Of a stretch of 64,000 bases of DNA, positions 47,983 to 58,095 are shown piece by piece; the first letter of the stretch is position 1; every line of letters begins with the position of its first letter. Under the pieces are notes generated by a model that was not told the DNA's origin, made no database searches, and saw only the letters and a program-made list of their open reading frames with translations. The position numbers and the translations under genes are program-made. Origin of the DNA: Cellulomonas alba (GTDB taxonomy: Bacteria; Actinomycetota; Actinomycetes; Actinomycetales; Cellulomonadaceae); the NCBI RefSeq assembly GCF_030362835.1, contig NZ_JAUCGQ010000002.1, forward strand, positions 124,001 through 188,000, in the 5' to 3' direction.

Positions 47983-49113
47983 TCAGCCCGCGGAGGCGGA
48001 CGGGGTCGGCTCGGTCGCGCCGTCGGTCGGTGCCGCGGTGGGCGACGCGGTCGCCGCCGACTCCTGCTGGAGCACGGAGTAGACCTCGGCGACCATCGAC
48101 ATGAACGTGGTCGCGTCGGACGGGTCGCCGCTGTAGAGGTGGCCGCCCACCGCGATGAGCGGCACGTTCGTCGCCGAGACCGGGTTCGCACCCGTGATCG
48201 GCACCGACTTCTGCGCGCGGGCGGTCGCCTGCGTGGCCCAGTCGGTGAAGTCGCCGTGCTCGATGCAGGACGCGACGGTGCCCGACGTCGCACCCGCCTT
48301 CTTGACGAGCGCGACGAGCTGCGTCGTGGTCAGGCCGCCGGCCGGGAGGGTCGGCTGCGCGGTGAGCAGCGCGGCGTTGACGTCCCACGCCTTGGCGGGC
48401 GTCGAGTCGGTGACGCAGGCGAGGGCGCCGGCGGCGCGCAGGGAGTAGTCGCCGGTGAGCGCGGTGCCGGGGGCGAGCGTGCTGGTGGGCGCGGGCGTCG
48501 GGGTCGCCGACGGCGTCGCGGACGCGGACGGGCTCGGCGACGCGGACGGCGTCGTGGTCGGGGTCGCCGTCGCGCTCGCGGAGGGCTGCGGCGTCGGCGT
48601 CGGCACCGTGGAGCCGTCGAGCAGCGCGACGGGGTGGATCTCGAGCTGCACGTGCGAGCCGGTCACCCACGACTTGAGCGAGTCCGCGTTGGCGGCCCAC
48701 CACGCGGCGGAGCGCGAGTCGCGGTAGTCGACGTACGCGATGACGTCGATCGGGTCGGCCGAGGTGCGCCCGAAGTCGGTGTCGACCGGCGTGGCGTCGG
48801 GCGCGATGCCCGCGGTCGTCTGCGGCGCGATGCCCGACCCCGAGCCGTCGCCCTCGAACAGCACGCCGTCGCTGAGCATGTTCTTCGGCCCGGTGGCCGC
48901 GGCGCGTGCGGAGGCGTGCTGCGCGCGCACGATGCTGCCGATCGTCACGCCGACCACCAGGAGCACCACGAGCCCGACCGCGGTCCACCGGTAGAGCACG
49001 CGCCGGCGCTGCTGGGCGGCTCGCCGGCGGGCGGCCTCCCGCTCGGCCTCGCGCTTGCGCACCTCGCGCTCGTGGTAGGCGACCTTGTTCTTGGCGGACT
49101 TGCGGTAGCTCAT
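47983..49113 (-). CDS. Membrane-anchored DsbA/thioredoxin-fold protein lacking the active-site cysteines
   Basis: A 376-residue protein. A long, basic, probably coiled-coil N-terminus (residues 1-40) precedes one membrane helix (about 43-63). The exported part resembles DsbA-family thiol oxidoreductases (IAYVDYRDS, then YSLRAAGALACV, VASCIEHGDFTDW and VPLIAVGGHLYSG), but the CxxC position (about 132-135) reads DSRS. A Ser/Thr/Pro-rich insert (about 169-216) interrupts the fold. Two further Cys remain and could form a structural disulfide. Redox activity is unlikely. ATG at 49113; GGAGG lies 11 bases upstream. Confidence 0.8.
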   Translation of the reverse strand: MSYRKSAKNKVAYHEREVRKREAEREAARRRAAQQRRRVLYRWTAVGLVVLLVVGVTIGSIVRAQHASARAAATGPKNMLSDGVLFEGDGSGSGIAPQTTAGIAPDATPVDTDFGRTSADPIDVIAYVDYRDSRSAAWWAANADSLKSWVTGSHVQLEIHPVALLDGSTVPTPTPQPSASATATPTTTPSASPSPSASATPSATPTPAPTSTLAPGTALTGDYSLRAAGALACVTDSTPAKAWDVNAALLTAQPTLPAGGLTTTQLVALVKKAGATSGTVASCIEHGDFTDWATQATARAQKSVPITGANPVSATNVPLIAVGGHLYSGDPSDATTFMSMVAEVYSVLQQESAATASPTAAPTDGATEPTPSASAG

Positions 49114-49269
49114 GGCGGGGGGATCCTCCGGACGGACGCCGGGGGACCGGCGACGGCGCTGCTCGCCGCACATCCTGCCCGACGACGCTGGGTGCGCAGG
49201 CCCGTCCCGGCTGTGAGTTCGCCGGGGAACGCGCTCGCGCTCGCGTCGGCCGCCCCGGCAAGCGCCGGG

Positions 49270-51870
49270 TCAGCCCCGGCGGCGGTCCGCCTGCTGCGCG
49301 ACCAGCGCACGCCGGACGCGGTCCCGCTCCTCGGCCACGAGGCGCCGCAGCGCGGGCGGCGCGTCGGTCTCGGCCTCGAGCCACGCGTCCGTGGCGCCCG
49401 CGACGTCGACGCGGTCGTCGTCGGCGAGGTCGATCGGGTACAGCCCGACCACCACGTTCTGCGCCATCTCGTTCGTCTTGTCGGCCCACACGCGCGTCAG
49501 CTGCTCGAAGTACGGCGTGACGAAGGGCAGGAGCAGACCGCGGTCGTGCACGCGGCCGAGGCCCGCGATGGTGGCGGCCTGGATCGCGTTCGGCAGCTCG
49601 TCGCCGTCGACGACGGCACGCCACGCGGCGGCCTTCGCCTCGGCCGTCGGCATCGCGGCACGCGCGGCGGCCGCTGCCCGCTGGCCGGTGGCCGTCGGGT
49701 CGTCGGCGAGCTGCGCGGCGACGTCGACCTCGCCCGCGCGCCCGCCGGCGACCAGCGACGTGAGCAGCTCCCAGCGCAGGTCGGTGTCGATCGACAGGCC
49801 GGGCAGCGTCTCGCGGCCGTCGAGCAGCGCGGCCACGGCGTCGAGGTGCGCCTGCGTCGACGCGCGCGCGGCGAACGCCTTGACGAGCTGCAGCTGGGTG
49901 TCCGAGCCCGCGTCCGCGGCGCGCGCGAGGCCGAGCAGCCGCTCGGTGGCGACCACGTCGGCCTCCTCGCGGTGCTCGCGGGCCACGTAGAGGTCGAGCG
50001 TCGTGTGCAGCTGGCGCAGCAGCACGAGCACCACCGACGAGTCGGTCTCGTGCGCGATGTTGCCGAGCACGAGGTCGACGAAGTCGCGCGCGGGCGTCTC
50101 GCCGTCGCGCGTCGCGTCCCACGCGGCGGCCCACACGAGCGTGCGGGGCAGCGAGTCCTCGAACCGGTCGAGGTGCGCGATCGCCTCGGCCAGCGACGCG
50201 TCGTCGAGCCGGATCTTCGCGTACGCGAGGTCGTCGTCGTTGACGAGCAGCAGCGAGGGGCGCGGCCGCCCGACGAGCGCGGGCACCTCGGTGCGCGGGC
50301 CGTCGACGTCGAGCTCCTCGCGCAGCGTCCGGACCAGGCGGCCCGTCGCAGGGTCGAGGTCGTAGCCGCCGATCGCGAGGCGGTGCGGGCGCTGCACCGG
50401 GTGCTCGGCGGGCACCTCCTGCAGCACGGCGAACGACGTGATGACGCCGTCGGCGTCGACCGCGACCTCGGGGCGCAGCAGCGTGACGCCGGCCTTCTCG
50501 AGCCACAGAGCCGACCAGGCCGACAGGTCGCGGCCGCTCGTCGACTCGAGCTCGGTGAGCAGGTCGCGCAGCTCGGTGTTGCCCCACGCGTGCTTGGCGA
50601 AGTAGGCGCGCACGCCGGCGAAGAACGCGTCGTTGCCGACCCACGAGACGAGCTGCTTGAGCACGCTCGCGCCCTTGGCGTACGTGATGCCGTCGAAGTT
50701 GACCTCGACGTCCTCGAGGTCGCGCATGTCGGCGACGATCGGGTGCGTCGACGGCAGCTGGTCCTGGTTGTACGCCCAGCTCTTCTCGAGCGACGAGAAC
50801 GTGGTCCACGCGCTCGTCCAGGACGTCGCCTCGGCGGTCGCGAGCGTCGACGCGTACTCCGCGAACGACTCGTTGAGCCAGAGGTCGTCCCACCAGCGCA
50901 TCGTCACGAGGTCGCCGAACCACATGTGCGCGAGCTCGTGCAGGATCGTCACGGTCCGGCGCTCGATCGTCGCCTGCGGCACCTTGGACCGGAACACGTA
51001 CGACTCGAGGAACGTCACCGCGCCCGCGTTCTCCATCGCGCCCGCGTTGAACTCCGGCACGAAGAGCTGGTCGTACTTGGCGAACGGGTACGCGAAGTCG
51101 AACTTCTCCTCGTAGAACGCGAAGCCCGCGCGCGTGACGTCGAGGATGTTGTCGGTGTCGAGGTGCTCCGCGAGGGACGCGCGGCAGTAGACGCCGAGCG
51201 GGATCTCGCGACCGTCGCTGCTGGTCAGCGAGCCGTGCTCGTGGTGGTAGGGCCCCGCGACGATCGCAGTCACGTACGACGACAGCACCGGAGTCCGCTC
51301 GAACGTCCACGTCGCGGTGCCCTCGTCCCGGCCACCGTTGCGGTTGCTGCCGCCGTCGACCGGCACGGGCTCGCCCACGACCGGGTAGTTCGACACGACG
51401 GTCCAGTGGGCGGGCGCGGTGACCGTGAACGAGAACGTCGCCTTGAGGTCGGGCTGCTCGAACACCGCGAACACGCGGCGGCTGTCTGCGACCTCGAACT
51501 GCGAGTACAGGTACACCTCGTCGTCGACCGGGTCGACGAACCGGTGCAGGCCCTCACCCGTGTTCATGTACGCGCAGTCGGCGACGACCAGCAGCTCGTT
51601 GTCGGCCTCGAGGTCGGTCAGCGCGATCCGGGACTCGGCGAACACCTGCGCCGGGTCGAGCGAGCGGCCGTTGAGCACGACCTCGTGCACGGCGGGCGCG
51701 ATGAGGTCGACGAACGTCGAGGCGCCCGGCGTCGCGCCGAACCGGAGCACCGTGCGGGAGGAGAACGTCTGCGGCCCGGTCGTGAGGTCGAGCGTCACGT
51801 CGTAGGAGCGCGTCTCGACGACGGAGGCGCGCTCGCGCGCCTCGGCACGGGTCAGGTTCTCGGCGGGCAC
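49270..51870 (-). CDS. pepN: Aminopeptidase N (M1 family)
   Basis: An 866-residue zinc aminopeptidase. The exopeptidase motif GAMEN and the zinc site HELAHMWFGDLVTMRWWDDLWLNESFAEY (HExxH with the distal Glu) are intact, and a large C-terminal helical domain completes the protein. GTG at 51870 follows GAGGAG. The enzyme is cytosolic, with no signal peptide, and releases N-terminal residues from peptides. Layout matches the actinobacterial PepN enzymes. Confidence 0.95.
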   Translation of the reverse strand: MPAENLTRAEARERASVVETRSYDVTLDLTTGPQTFSSRTVLRFGATPGASTFVDLIAPAVHEVVLNGRSLDPAQVFAESRIALTDLEADNELLVVADCAYMNTGEGLHRFVDPVDDEVYLYSQFEVADSRRVFAVFEQPDLKATFSFTVTAPAHWTVVSNYPVVGEPVPVDGGSNRNGGRDEGTATWTFERTPVLSSYVTAIVAGPYHHEHGSLTSSDGREIPLGVYCRASLAEHLDTDNILDVTRAGFAFYEEKFDFAYPFAKYDQLFVPEFNAGAMENAGAVTFLESYVFRSKVPQATIERRTVTILHELAHMWFGDLVTMRWWDDLWLNESFAEYASTLATAEATSWTSAWTTFSSLEKSWAYNQDQLPSTHPIVADMRDLEDVEVNFDGITYAKGASVLKQLVSWVGNDAFFAGVRAYFAKHAWGNTELRDLLTELESTSGRDLSAWSALWLEKAGVTLLRPEVAVDADGVITSFAVLQEVPAEHPVQRPHRLAIGGYDLDPATGRLVRTLREELDVDGPRTEVPALVGRPRPSLLLVNDDDLAYAKIRLDDASLAEAIAHLDRFEDSLPRTLVWAAAWDATRDGETPARDFVDLVLGNIAHETDSSVVLVLLRQLHTTLDLYVAREHREEADVVATERLLGLARAADAGSDTQLQLVKAFAARASTQAHLDAVAALLDGRETLPGLSIDTDLRWELLTSLVAGGRAGEVDVAAQLADDPTATGQRAAAAARAAMPTAEAKAAAWRAVVDGDELPNAIQAATIAGLGRVHDRGLLLPFVTPYFEQLTRVWADKTNEMAQNVVVGLYPIDLADDDRVDVAGATDAWLEAETDAPPALRRLVAEERDRVRRALVAQQADRRRG

Positions 51871-52014
51871 GGGTTCTCCTCGGAGCGGTGCGGGGGGCTG
51901 GTGGCCGCGTCGATCATCGCACGCGGCCGCGAACGCCTGGCGCGTGGGACGACATGCACGAACCGCGGCGCGCGATGCAGACTCGCGGGGTCCACCCCAC
52001 CCGAAGGAGACCTC

Positions 52015-52635
52015 GTGACGACCACCTCGACCGCGCCCCGACCGACCGTCGACTTCTGGTTCGACCCCGCGTGCCCGTGGGCGTGGATGACGTCGCGCTG
52101 GATCGACGAGGTGGCCGAGCGCCGTGACGTCGAGGTGCGGTGGCACGTCATGAGCCTCTCCGTCCTCAACGAGGGCCGTGACCTCCCGGAGAGCTACCGG
52201 CGGCTCATGGACGAGTCGTGGGCGCCCGTGCGCGTGATAGTCGCCGCGGCGCGCGACCACGGCGACAAGGTGATCAAGCCGCTGTACGACGCGATGGGCA
52301 CGCGCCGTCACCCCGGACGCCGCAGCGACACCGCGGCGATCGTCGCCGAGGCGCTCGAGGAGGTCGGCCTGCCCGCGGACCTCGCCACGGTGGGGGAGAC
52401 GGACGAGGTCGACGGCCTGCTGCGTGCGTCGCACGCCGAGGCGATCGCACTCGTCGGTGACGACGTCGGCACGCCGGTCGTCGCGGTCGACGGCGTCGGC
52501 TACTTCGGACCCGTCGTGACGCCCGCACCCACGGGGCAGGCGGCGCTCGACCTGTTCGACGGGCTCGTGCTCATGACGCGCGTGCCGGGGTTCTACGAGC
52601 TGAAGCGCTCGCGGACCGCCGGCCCGTCGTTCTGA
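52015..52635 (+). CDS. DsbA-family protein, Rv2466c (mycothiol-dependent nitroreductase) type
   Basis: A 206-residue DsbA-fold protein with an inserted helical domain. The active site reads FDPACPWAWMTSRW, that is CPWA, where Rv2466c of M. tuberculosis has CPWC; the resolving Cys is replaced by Ala. The cis-Pro loop VGTPVVAVDGVGYFGPV is conserved. GTG at 52015 follows AAGGAG. It is divergent from pepN. A monothiol, mycothiol-linked mechanism is likely (inference). Confidence 0.82.
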   Translation: MTTTSTAPRPTVDFWFDPACPWAWMTSRWIDEVAERRDVEVRWHVMSLSVLNEGRDLPESYRRLMDESWAPVRVIVAAARDHGDKVIKPLYDAMGTRRHPGRRSDTAAIVAEALEEVGLPADLATVGETDEVDGLLRASHAEAIALVGDDVGTPVVAVDGVGYFGPVVTPAPTGQAALDLFDGLVLMTRVPGFYELKRSRTAGPSF

Positions 52636-52741
52636 CAGGCGCGTCGGGCGGCTCGAACCGGCTCCTGACCTGCAGGGTTGGGCTGCCCGGTTCGTCCCGT
52701 GTGATCCTGTTCCGCGTCCCGCCGCCGACAGCAGGAGCCGC

Positions 52742-53257
52742 ATGGTCACGCCCCGCACGATCCGAGCGCTCGGCCTGCTCGACCTCGTCCTCGTCATCGC
52801 GCTGCTCGTCGCCGCCGTCGCGTACCTGACGAACGACGGCCGGCCGGCCGCGGGGCCCACGGGCGACGTGAGTGCGGTCGCGCAGGCGCCGACGCCGACG
52901 GCCGCGCCGACCGCGGACACGGCGTTCGCGCTGCCCAGCGGCAACATCGGCTGCGCGATGACGGTCGACGGCGTGACGTGCTCGATCGCGAGCATCGCGT
53001 ACAAGAAGCCGAAGGTCGAGGGCTGCTCGGGCACGACCGGCCATGTGATCACCCTCGGGACGCAGGGCGCGGCGTGGGCGTGCGTCGAGGGGAAGAAGCC
53101 GTCCGTCGCGTCTCCCGAGACGCCCGTGCTCCAGTACGGCTCGACGAGGTCCGTCGGGGACTACACGTGCACGAGCGCGACCGACGGCGTGACGTGCACC
53201 GACGGCGGCGGCACGGGCTTCCGGCTCGCACGCGCGTCGTGGGACATGCTGCCCTGA
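52742..53257 (+). CDS. Exported or membrane-anchored Cys-containing protein (possibly DUF6636-like)
   Basis: A 171-residue protein with one N-terminal membrane segment (about residues 8-29), a Thr/Pro/Ala linker, then a domain beginning LPSGNIGCAMTVDGVTCSIA and carrying six cysteines in all, probably three disulfides. SGNIGC followed by VTC resembles the DUF6636 pattern, but I am not certain of the family. ATG at 52742 follows CAGGAG. It is convergent with amt. Role unknown. Confidence 0.65.
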   Translation: MVTPRTIRALGLLDLVLVIALLVAAVAYLTNDGRPAAGPTGDVSAVAQAPTPTAAPTADTAFALPSGNIGCAMTVDGVTCSIASIAYKKPKVEGCSGTTGHVITLGTQGAAWACVEGKKPSVASPETPVLQYGSTRSVGDYTCTSATDGVTCTDGGGTGFRLARASWDMLP

Positions 53258-53384
53258 CGGGTGCGGTCCACACCGGGCGCATCCAAACCCGCTGGGCCGC
53301 TCGTTGCGCGCTGCGGCCACCGGTCCCCGCGGGGCGCTCGCTCCGCGCGGCGCGCGTCGTGCAGACGGGCCGGGAGCAGCCGCG

Positions 53385-54701
<1,317 letters not shown>

Positions 54702-54764
54702 CCGGTCCTCCGGGGGAGACGACGCAGGGCGGCCGATCGGCCGGACCGAGCGTGGCCCGCGGCG

Positions 54765-54833
54765 GTTTCGACCGGCTCACGCGCCCGTTTCGGCCGCGTA
54801 ACGAGCCGCCCCTCCCTGTTACGTCCGCGTTTC
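54765..54833 (-). promoter_or_regulatory. GlnR-type operator upstream of amt
   Basis: Read on the amt strand, half-sites GTTAC (54802-54798), GAAAC (54791-54787), GTGAG (54780-54776) and GAAAC (54769-54765) follow each other with exactly six bases between each. This is the layout of the actinobacterial GlnR box (GTNAC and GAAAC half-sites, six apart), with one mismatch in the third. A further GAAAC-n6-GTAAC pair lies upstream (54833-54818). The block is 64-132 bases before the amt start. Confidence 0.8.
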
Positions 54834-54850
54834 GCGGCAGCAGAGGGCCG

Positions 54851-54886
54851 CGCGGGCGGGCGCCAGTTGCCCGGCTCCCGCCCGCG
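54851..54886 (-). terminator. Terminator of the M13 peptidase gene
   Basis: A perfect 10-bp GC stem (54851-54860 with 54877-54886) begins 8 bases after the minus-strand stop at 54894 and separates this gene from the amt regulatory region. Confidence 0.75.
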
Positions 54887-54893
54887 ACCGGTC

Positions 54894-56870
54894 TCACCAG
54901 ATGCTGACGCGCTCCGCCGGGTCGAGGTACAGCGCGTCGCCGGGCTGCACGTCGAACGCCGCGTAGAACTCGTCGACGTTGCGCACGACGCCGTTGCAGC
55001 GGAACTCGGTGGGCGAGTGCGGGTCCGTCGCGAGCCGGCGGATCATCTCCTCGTCACGCCCCTTGGTCTGCCACACCTGCGCCCAACCGAGGAACACGCG
55101 CTGCGCACCCGTCAGCCCGTCGACCACGGGTGCCTCCTCGAGAGACGTGCCGAGCGCGATCCGGTACGCCTCGAGTGCGATCGACAGGCCGCCGAGGTCG
55201 CCGATGTTCTCGCCGATCGTCAGGCCGCCGTTGACCTTGTGCGACCCGTCGAGCTGCGCCGGCGAGAACTGCGAGTACTGGTCGATGAGCGCCTTGGTGC
55301 GCTTCTCGAACTCCGCGCGGTCGTCGGCCGTCCACCAGTCCTCCAGCCGGCCGTCGCCGTCGTACTTGCTGCCCTGGTCGTCGAAGCCGTGGCCGATCTC
55401 GTGGCCGATCACCGCACCGATGCCGCCGTAGTTCACGGCGTCGTCGGCGTCGGCGTCGAAGAACGGCGGCTGCAGGATGGCCGCCGGGAAGACGATCTCG
55501 TTCATGCCGGGGTTGTAGTAGGCGTTCACCGTCTGCGGCGTCATGAACCACTCGTCGCGGTCGATGGGCTTGCCGATCTTGTTCAGCTCGCGGTCCTGCT
55601 CGAACGCCGACGCGCGGCGCACGTTCCCGACGAGGTCGTCGGCGGACACCGTGAGCGCGGAGTAGTCCCGCCACTTGGCCGGGTAGCCGATCTTCGGCGT
55701 GAACTTCTCGAGCTTCGTCAGCGCCTTGGCGCAGGTCTCCTCGCCCATCCAGTCGAGCCGCGCGATGGACTGCCGGTAGGCCTCGACGAGGTTCGCGACG
55801 AGCTGCTCCATCCGCTCCTTGTGGCTCGGCGGGAAGTGCCGCTCCACGTACACCTTGCCGACGGCCTCGCCGAGCACGCCCTGCACCAGCGCGACGCCGC
55901 GCTTCCAGCGGTCCCGCAGCTCCTGCGCGCCCGTGAGGGTGCGGCCGTAGAAGTCGAAGTTGGCCTCGACGAGCTCGTCGTTCAGGTACGGCGCGCGGTC
56001 GGACACGACGTGGAACGTGAGCCACGCCTTCCAGTCCTCGAGCGGCTCGGACGCCCAGAGCTGCGCGAAACCCTCCGCGAACGACGGCTCGCGCACCACG
56101 AGCTGGTCCAGCGAGCCCTGCGGCGCACCGAGCGCCGACGCCCACGCGCGCCAGTCGAACTGCGGCGCGCGCTGCGCGAGCTCGTCCAGCGTCAGCGCGT
56201 TGTAGGTCAGGTCGGCGTCGCGGTCCTTGACGACGTCCCAGTGGTGCGACGCCAGCTTGGTCTCGAGCCCGACGACGCGCTCGGCCGCCGCGTCGGCGTC
56301 CGCCGGGGCCACGCCGGCGCCGAGGGCCAGGATGCGTGCGACGTGCGGGCGGTACGCCGCCAGGACGGCCGCGTACTGCTCGTCGCGGTAGTACGACTCG
56401 TCCGGCAGGCCGAGACCGCCCTGGTAGAGGTGCACCACGTAGCGCTCGGGGTCCTTGGCGTCGTTGTCGACGTAGAGGCCCACCGCGCCGCCGGCGCCCG
56501 TGCGCTGCAGCGCGCCCAGGGCGCCGGTGAGCTCGGCCTGCGACGTCGCTGCCTCGACGAGCGCGAGGTCCGCGCGGAGCGGGGCCGTGCCCGCGGCCTC
56601 GACGGCGTCGGTGTCCATGAAGCTCGCGTAGAGCGCGCCGATCTGGGCCTCGACGCCGCCGGCGTCGCCGGCGTGCGCGCCCGCCTCCTCGATGATGACG
56701 CGGACGTGCTCCTCCGCCTCGTCGTGGAGCTGGCGGAACGAGCCGTCCATGGCGCGGTCGGCGGGGATCACGTGCTCGGCGATCCACCGGCCGTTCACGT
56801 GGGCGAAGAGGTCGTCCTGGGGGCGGACGTCGGGGTCGAGGGCGGAGGTGTCGATGCCGCTGCGTGTCAT
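54894..56870 (-). CDS. pepO: M13 family metallopeptidase (PepO/neprilysin-like)
   Basis: A 658-residue zinc endopeptidase. The zinc site is VIGHEIGHGFDDQGSKYDGDG, the third ligand lies in ENIGDLGG, and the substrate-binding VNAYYNPGMNEIVFPAAILQPPFF is present; the C-terminal end (DPAERVSIW) matches the conserved M13 tail with its Trp. It lacks a signal peptide or membrane anchor, so it is cytosolic, as in many actinobacteria. ATG at 56870 is fixed by TAGGCT 7 bases upstream. Confidence 0.94.
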   Translation of the reverse strand: MTRSGIDTSALDPDVRPQDDLFAHVNGRWIAEHVIPADRAMDGSFRQLHDEAEEHVRVIIEEAGAHAGDAGGVEAQIGALYASFMDTDAVEAAGTAPLRADLALVEAATSQAELTGALGALQRTGAGGAVGLYVDNDAKDPERYVVHLYQGGLGLPDESYYRDEQYAAVLAAYRPHVARILALGAGVAPADADAAAERVVGLETKLASHHWDVVKDRDADLTYNALTLDELAQRAPQFDWRAWASALGAPQGSLDQLVVREPSFAEGFAQLWASEPLEDWKAWLTFHVVSDRAPYLNDELVEANFDFYGRTLTGAQELRDRWKRGVALVQGVLGEAVGKVYVERHFPPSHKERMEQLVANLVEAYRQSIARLDWMGEETCAKALTKLEKFTPKIGYPAKWRDYSALTVSADDLVGNVRRASAFEQDRELNKIGKPIDRDEWFMTPQTVNAYYNPGMNEIVFPAAILQPPFFDADADDAVNYGGIGAVIGHEIGHGFDDQGSKYDGDGRLEDWWTADDRAEFEKRTKALIDQYSQFSPAQLDGSHKVNGGLTIGENIGDLGGLSIALEAYRIALGTSLEEAPVVDGLTGAQRVFLGWAQVWQTKGRDEEMIRRLATDPHSPTEFRCNGVVRNVDEFYAAFDVQPGDALYLDPAERVSIW

Positions 56871-56877
56871 GCGGGCC

Positions 56878-56883
56878 AGCCTA
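56878..56883 (-). promoter_or_regulatory. -10 element TAGGCT of the M13 peptidase gene
   Basis: TAGGCT on the minus strand ends 7 bases before the ATG at 56870; no ribosome-binding site, so the message is probably leaderless. Confidence 0.65.
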
Positions 56884-56911
56884 GGCAGAGGTGCCGACAG
56901 GCGCGGCCCGG

Positions 56912-57424
56912 TCAGCGCGGCGGCGCGGTCTCGGGCGCGGGGACACCGGCCGGGACGCCCGCCGGCACGAGCCGCAGGAACGGGATGTGCCTCCCGACGA
57001 GCGCGAACTCGTCGCGGCTGTCGACGGCGAAGCCGAGGTACCGGCACAGCCCGCGCGCGGCGACCGGGTGCCGGCGCGCATAGCGGTCCATCGTGGCCGC
57101 GCCCTCGTCCGTGGTGAGGGGCACCGCGCGGACCGCCCACGTGCGCAGGCCGGTGGTGACGCGGGCACGCGGGTCCGCGCGCAGGTTGCGGTACCAGTCG
57201 CTGCGCGTGCCGAACCCCGACGCGACGAGCAGCGCTCCGTCCTCGCGCCCGACGACCTCGATGACGACGCTCCGCACCGCGCCCGTGACTCGTCCGCGGT
57301 GCTCGACGAGCACGAAGCGGCGGCCCAGGACCCAGCCGAGGTGCGCGCGGTACAGCGCGATCGGCAGCCGGAACCAGGCGCGCCGCCAGCCGGTGGGCAC
57401 GTCCGGGACGGGGAGCTCGCGCAC
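56912..57424 (-). CDS. Deazaflavin(F420)-dependent nitroreductase family protein (DUF385/DDN type)
   Basis: A 170-residue split-barrel protein. The core LGWVLGRRFVLVEHRGRVTGAVRSVVIEVVGREDGALLVASGFGTRSDWYRNLRADPRARV matches the F420-binding DDN family (HRGRxSG and WYxNLxAxP motifs). GTG at 57424 is supported by TAGCGT 6 bases upstream. It suggests the host makes cofactor F420, consistent with the LLM oxidoreductase nearby. Substrate unknown. Confidence 0.87.
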   Translation of the reverse strand: MRELPVPDVPTGWRRAWFRLPIALYRAHLGWVLGRRFVLVEHRGRVTGAVRSVVIEVVGREDGALLVASGFGTRSDWYRNLRADPRARVTTGLRTWAVRAVPLTTDEGAATMDRYARRHPVAARGLCRYLGFAVDSRDEFALVGRHIPFLRLVPAGVPAGVPAPETAPPR

Positions 57425-57430
57425 ACGGCG

Positions 57431-57578
57431 ACGCTAGGCCCGGCGCGGCGCCGCCGCAGGCCGACGAGGCGTGCGGACGTGCCGCTCGTTCCGCGTGGAC
57501 GCGGTGCCTGGTCCGCGTCGCCGCCCCGCCCGGTCCGCGTGGACGCGCGCTGCCCGCCCCTGCGCGCTGCGGCAGGAT
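57431..57578. promoter_or_regulatory. Divergent leaderless promoters of the DDN-family gene and rpiB
   Basis: On the minus strand TAGCGT (57436-57431) lies 6 bases before the DDN-family GTG. On the plus strand CAGGAT (57573-57578) lies 6 bases before the rpiB ATG. The region between has no gene. Confidence 0.6.
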
Positions 57579-57584
57579 GGGCCC

Positions 57585-58037
57585 ATGCGCATCCACGTCG
57601 CCTCCGACCACGCCGGGTTCGAGCTCAAGGCCGCCCTCGTCGAGCACCTGCGCGCGGCCGGGCACGACGTCGTCGACCACGGCGCCGACACGTACGACGC
57701 GCAGGACGACTACCCGCCGTTCTGCTTCCACGCGGGCGAGGCCGTCGTCGCCGACCCCGGCTCGCTCGGCGTCGTGATCGGCGGCTCGGGGAACGGTGAG
57801 CAGATCGCCGCGAACAAGGTGGTCGGCGTGCGCGCAGCGCTCGCCTGGAACCTCGTCACGGCGCAGCTGGCGCGCCAGCACAACGACGCGAACGTCGTGG
57901 CCATCGGCGCGCGGCAGCACTCGGTGGACGAGGCGCTCGAGCTCGTCGACGCGTTCGTCGCCGAGCCGTTCAGCCAGGACCCGCGCCACGAGCGCCGCAT
58001 CCACCTGCTCGCGGAGTACGAGGGCGCCCACCGCTGA
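57585..58037 (+). CDS. rpiB: Ribose-5-phosphate isomerase B
   Basis: A 150-residue isomerase interconverting ribose 5-phosphate and ribulose 5-phosphate. VASDHAGFELKAAL, the anion hole GGSGNGEQIAANKV and ARQHNDANVVAIGARQHS are diagnostic; like mycobacterial RpiB it lacks the active-site Cys of the E. coli enzyme, having Ser in GGSGNG. ATG at 57585 follows a CAGGAT -10 box 6 bases upstream. Confidence 0.94.
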   Translation: MRIHVASDHAGFELKAALVEHLRAAGHDVVDHGADTYDAQDDYPPFCFHAGEAVVADPGSLGVVIGGSGNGEQIAANKVVGVRAALAWNLVTAQLARQHNDANVVAIGARQHSVDEALELVDAFVAEPFSQDPRHERRIHLLAEYEGAHR

Positions 58038-58095
58038 CGTCCCCGCCACGCGCGGTGCGGCTCGGGCAGCCGGTGCCGCCGCGCGTGGCCGGACA

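Noticed and set aside
47950..52635. Very long open frame on the plus strand opposite the DsbA-like and pepN genes
   Set aside because: It is antisense to two well-supported genes and reads as Arg/Val/Gly-rich low complexity. Long antisense frames are expected in such GC-rich DNA; only its last part (from 52015) is a real gene.
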